Below, in pieces: positions 17,172 to 26,800 of a stretch of 33,820 nt of DNA. The stretch's first letter is position 1. Every line of letters begins with the position of its first letter. This DNA is from Stramenopiles sp. TOSAG23-3. Its lineage: Eukaryota; Sar. A model generated the notes under the pieces. The model searched no databases. It had not been told where the DNA came from and saw only the letters and a list, made by a program, of their open reading frames with translations. The DNA lies in contig LT642207.1 in NCBI GenBank assembly GCA_900128585.1, forward strand, positions 1 to 33,820. Reading direction: 5' to 3'. The translations under genes and the position numbers were made by a program.

Positions 17172-17351
17172 TCAATTGGAATCTAGGTTCCAATTAAATT
17201 CATTTTCAGTGCGCATAGGAGTGCCATTGTCATCATTCTCACTATATCCATCTAGTTCAGCCTCCGCCGACTTTTGAATTATCGAAGGAAGATACGCGTG
17301 TAAATTTACTTCGGCGTATTCTTGGACCCACTGCCTACTGCATTCTCCAAT
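17172..17351 (-). CDS. Orphan terminal exon (59 codons), partial gene
   Basis: After a GGGGTGGTAG acceptor-like string, the minus strand reads IGECSRQWVQEYAEVNLHAY, then LPSIIQKSAEAELDGYSEND, then DNGTPMRTENEFNWNLDSN-stop. The acidic, Asn-rich end and lack of stops suggest a genuine last exon. No upstream exon is found in the next 40 bases, where the family A element begins (about 17393). Either the upstream exons lie beyond the insertion or were destroyed by it. No family is recognised. It is convergent with the Cables-like gene. Confidence 0.4.
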   Translation of the reverse strand: MGECSRQWVQEYAEVNLHAYLPSIIQKSAEAELDGYSENDDNGTPMRTENEFNWNLDSN

Positions 17352-17510
17352 CTACCACCCCAATTATTTAAGAAAAAAACATATTAGGTTTAAAATACGC
17401 GCAAGCATGGAATGATTTCAGAGAGAACGATGACAACGCGGGAGCGCTTAACATCTTGAGACACCTGGACCCTGCCCGTGATGGCGCCCCCAAAATAGCG
17501 TTTTTTTGGG

Positions 17511-18314
17511 ATGTGCCTCAGTGGGGCTTTCTCAGGGGGGGAACAAGCCCTCTTCTACCACCTTGCGGCAATAAAGTCCCCAACCCCGATCACCGCCGGT
17601 AGCCTCAGCTACCTAGCAGCACGCCAGAGATGGCCAGCTTGGTGGATGCGAATCTTCCAGCGGAACATACTCAACTTGGTCGCCAAGTCCATAGAATCAG
17701 GCATCCGGATCTTCAACGCCTTAGCCCCAACAGCCCTGCCAATGGAGTACGCCGCCGAAGTAGCCGACACCGTGCCCCTCATTCGGCACCCCCAAGGCTT
17801 GGACCCCGACAGCTCGGAGTCCGAGACGGAACCGCAAAGCTCGGGGGACGAGCAATCCAGTAGTGAGCACTCCAGTAATGCCCCGACTCTAATTGTGTCA
17901 CTCTCGGACGACGACACCGAAGTACAATCCTCAATAAAATCCAGTAGTGAGCACTCCAGTAATGCCCCGACTCTAATAGTGTCACCCTCAGATGACGACA
18001 CAGGAGTACAATCCTCAATGCAATCTGCAGATGACAGGACGCCGGGCAGGCGCCTACGCCCTAGTAGACGACGACGATGCTCACGCCCAATCGCTACCCT
18101 CGGATTCATCGACCCTATCGGTGTCATCATCGGACGAAGCGGACGGGGGGGAGGAGTAAAGGGACCAGAACATCGCCAGCAGGACGAGATACCAACTAGC
18201 CCGCCGAAGCACCACAACCTCAGCATTGCACACAAAATCTTCACCATCGCAACAGAACTCACAAATGCCGATTACGAATACCGACCCCCTCCCGATACCC
18301 CAGCCCACAAATGA
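17511..18314 (+). CDS. Family A main ORF, C-terminal part
   Basis: A 267-residue frame, probably the C-terminal part of a longer element protein whose upstream part is in another frame. Residues about 36-85 (ARQRWPAWWMRIFQR, then NALAPTALPMEYA) match the minus-strand fragment at 1-240. Residues about 98-180 form an acidic Ser-rich region (ESETEPQSSGDEQSSSEHSS) with a 28-residue tandem duplication. Then comes a basic patch (GRRLRPSRRRRCSR), PIATLGFIDPIGVIIG, and the DYEYRPPPDTPAHK end seen in other copies. The antisense frame is also open for over 200 codons, but only the plus frame is conserved between copies. No catalytic motif is visible here. The ATG at 17511 is likely not the original start. 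Confidence 0.5.
   Translation: MCLSGAFSGGEQALFYHLAAIKSPTPITAGSLSYLAARQRWPAWWMRIFQRNILNLVAKSIESGIRIFNALAPTALPMEYAAEVADTVPLIRHPQGLDPDSSESETEPQSSGDEQSSSEHSSNAPTLIVSLSDDDTEVQSSIKSSSEHSSNAPTLIVSPSDDDTGVQSSMQSADDRTPGRRLRPSRRRRCSRPIATLGFIDPIGVIIGRSGRGGGVKGPEHRQQDEIPTSPPKHHNLSIAHKIFTIATELTNADYEYRPPPDTPAHK
17855..18022 (+). repeat. 84-base tandem duplication in the family A ORF
   Basis: Two units of 84 bases (17855-17938 and 17939-18022), each starting ATCCAGTAGTGAGCACTCCA and encoding SSSEHSSNAPTLIVS followed by an SDDDT block. The period is a multiple of three, so the frame is kept. Differences between the units are mostly silent or conservative. Confidence 0.85.
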
Positions 18315-18405
18315 CAAGTCCTTGACTGATTTACAAGACATATAATGAGCATCTCTAAAACCTTCATGCTGCTGCTTGGATAATCACACAAGGATTGTTT
18401 CATCT

Positions 18406-18519
18406 ATGAGTGAGGCATCGGACGAGGAAGTTGACTACGGGCCATTTGAAATCGTCGCAAATCCAAACACCGATTCGGATCATGGATGGAGTACATCAGG
18501 GAATGATAGTCTAGACTAA
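18406..18519 (+). CDS. Acidic micro-ORF of family A (37 residues)
   Basis: Reads MSEASDEEVDYGPFEIVANP, then NTDSDHGWSTSGNDSLD and stops. It lies about 90 bases after the main ORF stop and is the best-preserved version of a peptide also seen at 14374-14466 and 5450-5518. The spacer between main ORF and micro-ORF is also conserved. Separate translation, reinitiation or splicing to the main ORF are all possible. Function unknown. Confidence 0.45.
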   Translation: MSEASDEEVDYGPFEIVANPNTDSDHGWSTSGNDSLD

Positions 18520-18650
18520 GTGACAAGAGTAAATCAATAAGGATAATCACAGGAGCAGGGATAAGTTCGCAGTACATGAAGGAAAGTAAACCTTAAATGG
18601 ACAAAATGATCAGATTCAATTTCGCGGTACTGAAGGAGATCATTAATTTT

Positions 18651-18700
18651 AAAACAAGAAAATTGGCTGTTATTTAGGTAATTAAAATTAATGTACTGCG
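18651..18700 (+). repeat. Repeat W, copy near the family A 3' end
   Basis: AAAACAAGAAAATTGGCTGT, then TATTTAGGTAATTAAAATTA and ATGTACT. It lies about 130 bases after the micro-ORF stop. The copy at 14501-14550 sits at a comparable place but inverted. Confidence 0.7.
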
Positions 18701-18962
18701 AACTGAAATCTACTAAAATCATGCAGGCCTTGAGAAGGCTTTACTGCAAGAATTGGTGCTGCCGCTGTGATAATATTTCCACCAGCCAATAGTAACTGAC
18801 AGGAAAGTGATGTTTGCGGGCCCCTGGTTAGATTGCGCTTTGTTCAAGAACTTGTGCCGATGACCTCTTTTGGGATCTGAATTCAATTCGATTCCCAGCA
18901 ATTTTTATAATTTAGATTAACTGAACTAGGTTCCTTTTCTTACTGCCAGTATTTGTAATCCT

Positions 18963-19480
18963 TTATTTGACTCCATCTTCTCCATAGCTGACTTCTTCGT
19001 CGTCCTTTGTATCCCTCATATCTGAATCGGAATTTGTGTGTTTTTTAGAACAGCCGTTTGTAATTGTTTTTCAAGATGCTCGTTTTCTGTTCGATACATC
19101 ACTCAAGGCATGATCAATAGTGGAATCAAACTGTGCAAGAGTGTCGGTCGGACTAGTGGTCAAAGCCATCGTCGAGGGGCAATGATGGTGGGATGTAGGC
19201 GCGATATGCGGTGGTGTAATTGCATTGTCCTTCCCTGGTTCTATGATTTTGGTCGGCCGGGCCTTTTTCCTTCTGCCGTGAGTATTCTTCTGCAGCTGCG
19301 TGGTCATCTCATCGCGGCTCGTCGTATTCAGGACTTTCCCGTTCCGTCACAGCTCGGGGTCCTGGTGGCGCCGACTCTTCTTGTGAGCTTTGCGGTTCTG
19401 ATTCTGCTGCCGGGCTGTGCGTTTCCATCTCGTCTTCTGAAGTTTACACTACCACCAATCCGCTGTGATCCGCAGGACAT
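18963..19480 (-). pseudogene. Decayed family A copy on the minus strand
   Basis: On the minus strand, bases about 19465-19300 read METHSPAAESEPQSSQEE then SAPPGPRAVTERESPEYDE, resembling the ESETEPQSSGDEQ acidic region of the 17511 ORF. A neighbouring frame (about 19307-19071) reads TQLQKNTHGRRKKARPTKII and ends NRKRAS; its DNA matches the GAACAGAAAACGAGCA spacer string near 5381. It ends with HTNSDSDMRDTKDDEEVSYG then EDGVK and a stop at 18965-18963, a relative of the SDEEVDYG micro-ORF. Stops and frame changes show decay. A 164-codon frame on the plus strand here is antisense to this copy. Confidence 0.5.
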
Positions 19481-19573
19481 GTTTCTAGAAGTCGGCAATC
19501 ATTGGACACTCGTGCTAAAAGCCAATCGCTAAATGAAAAAATCACGAGTTGTTTTTCATTTTTTTATTGGAGT

Positions 19574-20431
19574 CTACTCAGATCTTTTTCTGCAAACGAA
19601 GACATGATCAAACGGAAGTGGAAAAGGGGAATCCTGAATCCAAGAACTTACTTCTTTTTCACTGGGGTACTCTGTTTCCCACGAATAACAGACTTTGTGA
19701 GTTTCTAAAACATCAAAACCATTAGAATAAAACCAAAATTCAGCTTCTTCTTTTAGAAAATGTTTTGTTACGACCCCATCACGAGGGAGACAACCAATGC
19801 ATATTTTTTGCCCCAAATTTGGAAGTTTGTAATCAATTAAAAGTTCAGCATCAATAACTTCATGTATGGGCTTAAGCTCCTTCATCCTGTAATTGCAGTA
19901 AAGGGCACTTTCTAACGATGGTAGGACAAACAAAACAATTCCTTTATCACACATGACATTCTTCACAGAATTTAGTATCCGTTGTCTAGTTCCTTGGTCG
20001 GGTGCAATTAGAACATTTGCACATACTCCAAATGATGGTGCAGTGCATTGGTTTTTGAATTTACCAAAGAGCTCATTGACGTCACAAGTCAGATCATGAA
20101 TAACTAAATTGACATTGTCCATTTGTGACGTTCGTTGTTGTGCCAATGCTGCCAAATTACCACTTAATTCACATCCATTGACAGTTTTGAACTTGGAAGA
20201 TAGATATGGCAAATAGAGCCCTGGTCCACACCCGAAATCAAAAGCTGATAATTTCAAATGGTGGCTCTCTTCGCAATGTTTTACATATTTCTGTATAACA
20301 CGCTTGATGATACCATACCTATCATCGGTTATGGAAGAGACAAATTCCTTTTCGTAGTCAATTGCCCAGCTGTTCCAATACTCAATTCCCGCCGACATTT
20401 CGCAACGGCGTGTTACGGAACCAGTAGACAT
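19574..20431 (-). CDS. Class I SAM-dependent methyltransferase
   Basis: A 285-residue protein; the first ATG of the frame is at 20431-20429 (MSTGSVTRRCEMSAG). A later ATG at 20398 is also possible. The Rossmann-fold hallmarks are clear: motif I SAFDFGCGPGLYLPYL (about residues 62-77), the acidic end of strand 2 in VNGCELSGN (about 84-92), a VIHDLT segment, and VCANVLIAP at the motif IV position (about 136-144), followed by GIVLFVLPSLES. The C-terminal domain has EAEFWFYSNGFDVLETHKVC and a WIQDSPFPLPFDHVFVCRK end typical of small-molecule or protein methyltransferases of this fold. The substrate cannot be deduced. No intron is needed. It is encoded opposite to CFAP47, 3.4 kb away. Confidence 0.85.
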   Translation of the reverse strand: MSTGSVTRRCEMSAGIEYWNSWAIDYEKEFVSSITDDRYGIIKRVIQKYVKHCEESHHLKLSAFDFGCGPGLYLPYLSSKFKTVNGCELSGNLAALAQQRTSQMDNVNLVIHDLTCDVNELFGKFKNQCTAPSFGVCANVLIAPDQGTRQRILNSVKNVMCDKGIVLFVLPSLESALYCNYRMKELKPIHEVIDAELLIDYKLPNLGQKICIGCLPRDGVVTKHFLKEEAEFWFYSNGFDVLETHKVCYSWETEYPSEKEVSSWIQDSPFPLPFDHVFVCRKRSE

Positions 20432-21113
20432 CAATGAGACGCTGTTTTGGTTTACACAGTTAATGATATGTGCATGATAAGTTCATGATGAGCTTATTGC
20501 ACTTACAAATACTTCTTAGTTTCATTGTTAGCTTCTTTCCAGTAGTACATCACTTATTTGTACTGCATGTCTAATTTATTGTTCTCATTATTTGATTATT
20601 TAATAGTCCGTGTTGTTGTTAGATATTTTTTAAAATTACCATCAAGTAGTCTGTAACGTGCTGTGTGGACTGTGTGTGTTAACTGAAATATATACATCAA
20701 CAACTAATTCCATTTTCTTCACATTGTATGATCTTTTTTTATTTAATAAGGGTTTTACATTAAAATTTAATTTTACTTCTTTTTTTCTTTCTGTATATTA
20801 ATGATTTCGAAATTTCGATACAGATGGTAATCTTTAATATTTATGCGCTTTACGTCACGTCACATTTTAATTTATTTTTGAAAACATATCAAAATACATT
20901 AGAATACAAAACGAATAAAATGGCATGTTAGCAAATTTTTTTAAAAATGCGGCAAAAGAAATTAGCACTTTCTCAGCAGCGGTTACCTTCACGTATTTTT
21001 TTCGATTATGAGATTAAGGAACTATCCGTTAATCGTATTTTTAGTAACTGTCATTTTTAAATACGATATTAAATACGTCCTCTGATTTTGTAGTTAAATT
21101 ATGTCGAACAAAT
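20432..21113. other. AT-rich stretch upstream of the methyltransferase
   Basis: No supported gene or strong repeat. It presumably includes the methyltransferase promoter directly above 20431. Confidence 0.45.
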
Positions 21114-21470
21114 ACCTAATTAGATCCGAAAATCGGTGAAGTGGTTGTCTCCTATTGCCTGTATTTTTTCACTAAGCGCAAATATACAGGTACAGAGGAC
21201 CGAATAACGTTTTTGGGGGCATTTTTTGATACACGGATTTATATGTGTAAATGTTACAAGTACAACTCGCAAAAACTTTTAATATTGTATTTATAACTGT
21301 TACCTATATATATTTGTATAGTAAGAAAATAATAATAAACCTGCCTGTGTGACGCTATCACTTTCTACAAAAAAAGTTAGTCATTTCTCTGTGCCTGGAC
21401 ATTTGCGCCTAGTGAAAAAGTACAGGCAATAGGAGACAACCACTTCACCAATTTTCGGGTCTAATTAGGT
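21114..21470. mobile_element. Fold-back (MITE-like) element with 69-86 base arms
   Basis: The ends are near-perfect inverted copies: 21114-21182 and 21402-21470, with weaker pairing extending the arms to 21199 and 21385. The arms start ACCTAATTAGA and contain GGTGAAGTGGTTGTCTCCTA and TTGCCTGTA. The centre is AT-rich and non-coding. No clear target-site duplication is seen. Confidence 0.85.
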
Positions 21471-21873
21471 AAGTTGAAATGTTTTTTTTAAAACTTTTAA
21501 TGGCAATATAGTATTTTGAATAAGCATATAGTTGTAATTAAGGTATATTATTTAGCGGTCTAAATCTCTTAAGTACCACACTTTTCGTTCTCGTTTGGCA
21601 ACAGTTTGGGTACCCGTTCGAGTATTCGTACTCGTAAAACTTCTAAACAAACAAATGTTTTTATCTAATTTTTTTTCTCGGTTGAAGTAAAATCCTGCCT
21701 TAATTAATAACTTCCTGTTATTGAGTGTATTGGCTATGCATTCGTCAAATAAAGTCGTTTTTATCTTGACGATTCTCATCCTATCATTTGCTCTAAATGT
21801 CAGTGAATCAGTGATTCACTGTAGCAAGGATTGTCTGGATTGCAGCGTAAAGCAATATTGCAGTTGAGCTTAT
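21471..21873. other. AT-rich stretch without visible genes
   Basis: No supported feature. A frame on the minus strand at 21552-21779 has no recognisable motif. Confidence 0.4.
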
Positions 21874-21913
21874 CTACTTAGCAATCGATATTTCTTCTTC
21901 GTCATCTTCGCGC

Positions 21914-21989
21914 ATAGTACCATAGCTTTCTGCTACCAATACCTGAATGGTTTTAATGGTTGTCGTTGAGATTTCAAGATTGGCAATTC
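21914..21989 (+). repeat. 76-base direct repeat, copy 1
   Basis: Matches 22637-22712 at roughly nine bases in ten (shared GGTTTTAATGGTTGTCGTTG and AGATTTCA.GATTGGCAATTC). On the minus strand this copy lies in a frame reading NLEISTTTIKTIQVLVAESY then REDDEEEISIAK, ending at 21874. Confidence 0.75.
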
Positions 21990-22439
21990 ACCCCGTAGGT
22001 TGATACAAATGGCATTTGTGTTAACCTAAGTCAATCTGAACAACACTGCTCAAGCTCAAAATCACAAAAACGGGACTTCTATCTCCTCCAAAACGAGAAA
22101 CATATGATCCCTGATTGTTTTGTATATTTAATAATACATATTAAATTTTATAATCCAACTATTCTCGAAGAATAATATTCGATTTTACTATGATTCTTCA
22201 TATGTACTGTACTGGCTATAATCGTCACGTTGACTACTCACCCTGCTCTGTTTAGGGGGTGTTCGTCATTGCATCGTATCAGGAGTGAACTTGTTCGACC
22301 TGATGCATGTTGTCAAAATTTCATGCAGTAGATGCCAGTCTTACAATCTTTATCGCATTGTCACCCACTGACCCAATAGTTGTGTGCTGGGCAATGGTCA
22401 ATGGGCAAGCACGAGCTGACTCATTCAACAGTTTCGTTG

Positions 22440-22598
22440 CTGCACTGTGAAATTTGGTCCTGGCCAAAGGATGTTGCTTTCATTTTGTGTAGTGTTGACG
22501 TATGTAAGGTAAAGCATGTTAAAATCTACCAATTCCCTTATGAAATGGTATTTGACACCAATGTGTTTTCGCAGGGCGTCAATGTGCTTTGTTCGATG
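22440..22598 (-). pseudogene. Ty1/copia-type RNase H relic
   Basis: The minus strand reads HRTKHIDALRKHIGVKYHFI, then RELVDFNMLYLTYVNTTQN. This follows the well-known C-terminal pattern of Ty1/copia Pol RNase H (RTKHID.RYHFIRE, then a YV.T block). Upstream, a CDN triplet appears in another frame. The expected LTKPL end is replaced by ESNILWPGP, and the frame soon closes, so this is a dead fragment. No reverse transcriptase or integrase is left nearby. Confidence 0.6.
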
Positions 22599-22636
22599 TG
22601 ACGTTGTCGCATCTAAGCTCTGCAGGTTCCTGGAAT

Positions 22637-22712
22637 ATAGTATCATAGCTTTCTGCTATCGATACCTTAATGGTTTTAATGGTTGTCGTTGAGATTTCAG
22701 GATTGGCAATTC
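22637..22712 (+). repeat. 76-base direct repeat, copy 2
   Basis: Second copy of 21914-21989, in the same orientation, 0.65 kb away. It lies directly upstream, on the minus strand, of the copia RNase H relic. The two may be remnants of long terminal repeats or of a duplicated element segment. Confidence 0.75.
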
Positions 22713-23281
22713 TTTTATTAGACGACTAGTATAAACAATTTTTTGAAGTTGAGGCTGTAACAAGTACGTACGCAACAACGTAGATCAAATTTCCCATAAC
22801 ATGTAAAGAAGAATAAATTGATAAATATATTCTTTCAATGATGTTTCATATTGTTTTATCGTACTTATTAAGTGAACATTTATATACAAATGGAATATAG
22901 TTCCTATTAATATATTGTAGTGTATTTGCATAGTTAAAATAATAAAGCGAGGTATTCTTCTGTGTGCTTGTTACAACAACCAAAACTGAAAAGTTCATCA
23001 CCGAGGAGGAGTGGTGGTGATATTTTGAATTAGAAAGTCTTCTCTTCTTTTTCTGTGGTGTGTGTTGTCCTGACCGGAGGAATGAATTTTATTCTACAAT
23101 TTAAGGAGTTATTCGAATATTTCCGTTTTATTACATTATTTCAACGTAATTAATGGTGTGATAATACAAATATTTCTTTTCTTTTCGATCGAAAACAATG
23201 CAAAAAATCCTCAATTCGAACTTTCCGATTGATTCTCAAGGGTTTGAAAAACAAATTAGCATCATATTAATTTCTATAACA
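22713..23281. other. Stretch without visible genes
   Basis: AT-rich DNA with no supported coding region or strong repeat. Confidence 0.4.
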
Positions 23282-23427
23282 AAGGAACACCATGGGATTT
23301 GATGTTAAGGGAGAAACGGTCATTCGCGCGTTTAATGTTACAAGCTAAAAGCAATTCATATTCTTCTCTTTTTCTATATTTTTTCTGTGAACGTTCCTCC
23401 CTTAACGTAACATCCTATGGTGTTCTT
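23282..23427. repeat. Small fold-back repeat (about 38-base arms)
   Basis: Inverted arms: 23282-23319 contains GAACACCATGGGATTTGATG then TTAAGGGAG.AACG; 23391-23427 is its imperfect reverse complement (GAACACCATAGGATGTTACG). The spacer is about 70 bases. It fits a short MITE. Confidence 0.7.
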
Positions 23428-23877
23428 ATGCATCGAAAATAGCGATGCTAAATCGATGTAAGAAAAAGTGAACAAAAAGACAGCTTTGAATGACGAAGAA
23501 CCGTTATTTTTTTGAAATTGTACTTCCATTTGTTTTTTTATTAGCAGAGCAGGTAGGTAACAGGTACCGGGTTCTTTATTCCAATGTAATATCAGGTGAC
23601 ATGACATATCACGCCGCCAGGCTAATAATTAAAAAATCATAAGTTTTCCAACAACAATCAAATTTGTTGTTGTTGCAATTTTTTATTATCTGTACTATGT
23701 TGCCACAAAGAAAAGCTGAATTCCGAACAACTGTTGCACACGTGTACCAACGAACGATAGATCATAATCTCTTGAAGCGAAATTTGGTGCATCTACCACA
23801 ATAGGGAACCCGCACAGCCGAGTAAGTGTGGAAGTCAATTAATAGTATAGCAATACATACAGGGTTCTGTTCTACTC
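23428..23877. other. Upstream region of the CFAP47-like gene
   Basis: AT-rich DNA that probably contains the promoter and leader of the long gene at 23878. No X-box or other ciliary regulatory motif can be claimed by eye. Confidence 0.4.
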
Positions 23878-26800
23878 ATGTCCTTTGAAGACAACCCCCT
23901 TTCAACTCCTGTTAGCGAACCAGTGGTCACGGTAGCAGAGAGGCATTCAAACACCTTGGCTCCAGCGAGTACTAGCAATGGGTATAATGTTGCGGAGCCA
24001 ATTACCAAACCTGGTGACTCCTCTGTCATGCGAGTATTTCCCCCAGTCGTTGAATTCCATGGTGTAGAAGTGGGCACCTTATATGTCATAACAATTACTA
24101 TTCAGAACACAAGTAATAGTGTTCGACGTGTGCGCTTTCAACCCCCGAAATCGAAGGCGTTTACGCTACGAAATGAACCAAAAGGTGGACTAGCACCTGG
24201 ATTAGATGTTACTGCTGATATTGAATTTTTCGCAGAAAGCGAGCAAGATTTTCATGATAAACTGACTGTTGTCAGTGGAAAGTATAACGTAGAAATCCCT
24301 CTTCACGCTTTTGCACCAGCTCCCCGCATAGAGTTTGACGGTTTTGTTGACTTTGGTGTGTGTGTTCTTGAAAATGCTACATCAAAAATTGTCGAATTTA
24401 AAAATGTTGGAATGGCAATTGGTGAATTTGAAATCGAATACGACGAGGATTTACCTATTAAGATTGAGCCCAGAAGAGGAACTCTGCATCCTTTAAACCC
24501 GCCTCTTAAAATCGACCTAGCTGGTAAAGTTTCTGACGATGAGGACGACAATAGTTTAGATAGTGAAGCTAGTAGTGCATTTGAACGTAAACGCAGTAAA
24601 AATATGGAAGGAAAGCCTAAATTGGAGCTAGAGGAAAATTTTCCAAAGAAAACATCAGCAAGGATCCGTATTGAGTACACAGGAAAGGAACTCGGCGCCT
24701 TTCGTGCGCTCGCAAAGGTTGCCATGGTTGGTCAGCCAGATCGTGTATTGGATATTAATGCGCAGTTAGTCCAACAAAGTTTGGAACTAGTGTTGCCGGA
24801 AGGTGGAGGACAAGTCAGCAGTCTCAATTTTGGGACTTTATATTTCAGTCATGCTCGCACAATCAACACCCTTTTAGTTAACAATGGTCCTTTTCCAGCT
24901 TCCTTTACTGTGCATTTAAACGAGGAGGTACATGTTAGTGATGACGAGGTAGATTATGACAACACTAACTATATGATGGAAAAGGAAGAGCAGGCAACTC
25001 CACCCTATACTTCAAGCCCATCAGATGGTATCATCCAGCCATACTCACAATTGCCAGTAATCCTTCAGTTTCTCCCTTTTAGAAAGAAACAAAAAACTGG
25101 TTGGGCACAGACCATCCCCGATCCAAACGACATGATGCAGGCTTTTAATGTGGAAGGTAATGTAGAATGTGTTGATACCCACCAATCCATTGCGGTGCAC
25201 CTCTCTGGCAAAGCTGTTGTTGCTAATGTCCGCATTGATGCTTCTGTATTTGATTTTGGTGAATGCCCAGTGCATGACAGGAGAGACATCTTAACAACGA
25301 TAACAAATGATGGATCTGATTTGGTGGCTAATTGGATCGTTGAACGTGTTGCTCAATTCAGTTTTAAACCTGCTCGAGGATCTCTTCAACCTGGGCAAAG
25401 TCAAAATATTTTGGTCTCCTACAAACCTACACAGTTGGGAAGGTTCCATAAAGATCTTACCGTTACTATTGAAAATGGGGCAAAACTGCTGCCGCTGCGA
25501 TTGATCGGAACGTCAGAAACAATAGGAGAAGACAAACAGAAGATCGTAGGCGGTCCAGATGCAATACCATCAGATTTTAAACCAAATTATAAATTTGTTC
25601 GCCGAGACGACCCTTCTTTGAACAGTTCGCCCAGGAAAACATTTCGCCGCGGGAAACCATGGGAAGAGAGTTTGGAAGGCACTGAAATGGCCTCATTAAT
25701 GAACCCAATGCCAGAAATAAACGTCGCAGATGCCAGGTATACCTTTAGTGTACCTGACCTCATTCGGAGGCAAGCTCACCGAGGCCAGTACAAACAGTAT
25801 TTGCACGACATGAGAATCCATCGGAAGCGGCAGCAAATTAATGCAGAACGTCAAAAACATGGATTGTCTGTTTTGGGTGACCCGAACGGGGTAGATATGG
25901 GAATGAACCCTCGGGCAGGTCTGCGAAGCCCTCAACCGTCGATGCCAGCTGAATCCGATCCATTATGGTTAGAGCGCCCGATGGATGAGGATGGCGGAGC
26001 GCCACGGCGAAGGGTAAAGGTACCCCCGAATGAAAATGTGCTTGTCAAAAGAAAATTTAAGCCTTCGCCAACTACACCAGCCGAGGTGCGAGACATAGAC
26101 GCCGACTTAACGCCGGAAAATCTGAAAGACATTGTTGCTGGACCCAAAACTTTAGATTTCGGTAAAATCGTGGTACGGTCTATAGTCACCAAGTCATTTG
26201 CGGTAGGAAATAATTTGGCTCAAAATATCCTGGTTTCAATGGTAATTGATGAAGAAGAGATGCAACGCTCCACTCCTGATTCCCAATTGGTTCCTCCTGG
26301 AGAAGTTGCTGGTTTTGATATAGTTTTTTCTAGTCGTGATACACAAAACTATAGAAAAACGATACAGTATACAGTCAATAATAAATATCAATTCAAATTT
26401 AATGTTGTCGCTGAAGTTGTGCCAATACAGCTGGATTTATCTGCAGAAGAATTGAACTTTCGTTTTACCAGCGATGATTTAGACCCGACAATATCAGAAG
26501 TTGTTACTATTTCAAACCCGGGAAATGCCCCAGCCGAGTTTTCGTGGAGTACTGGTCGAAACGGCGTCTTTACTGTTGAGCCAAGGAAAGGTTTGGTACC
26601 GGCATTTAAAGAAGTGGATGTGAATGTGACTTTTCGCCCAGTAGCTAAAGCAATAAAAAACGATGTTTTGCGCTTGGCGGTAGCATCCGGGCAGGGGGCT
26701 GAACGCCAACTCGTCGTTGATGGAGAATCACTAGAGGGAAAAATAATTTTTAAAGACAAAGGGCTTGATCTGGGAAACTTTCCGGTAGGAATACCAATGG

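Larger units (their letters stand above)
17393..18700 (+). mobile_element. Longest family A element copy
   Basis: A GC-rich island in AT-rich DNA. It begins with a frame reading LKYAQAWNDFRENDDNAGAL and RHLDPARDGAPKIAFFWD, changes frame near a seven-G run (about 17527-17534), and continues as the 17511-18314 ORF. The micro-ORF at 18406-18519 and a W repeat at 18651-18700 follow. Relatives in the window are listed at 1-240, 5009-5520, 14250-14655 and 18963-19480. The class of element is uncertain; the ORF at the right edge suggests a non-LTR retrotransposon. Confidence 0.6.

Noticed and set aside
17609-18262. A 217-codon open frame on the minus strand opposite the family A ORF
   Set aside because: GC-rich coding DNA often leaves the antisense open. 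Only the plus-strand frame is conserved in the other copies (1-240, 5009-5520).
19038-19532. A 164-codon plus-strand open frame rich in hydrophobic residues
   Set aside because: It is antisense to a decayed family A copy whose minus-strand acidic and basic blocks match the better copy. The plus frame has no conserved motif.
24303-24725. Antisense open frames within the CFAP47-like gene
   Set aside because: They overlap a strongly supported coding frame and have no motifs of their own.
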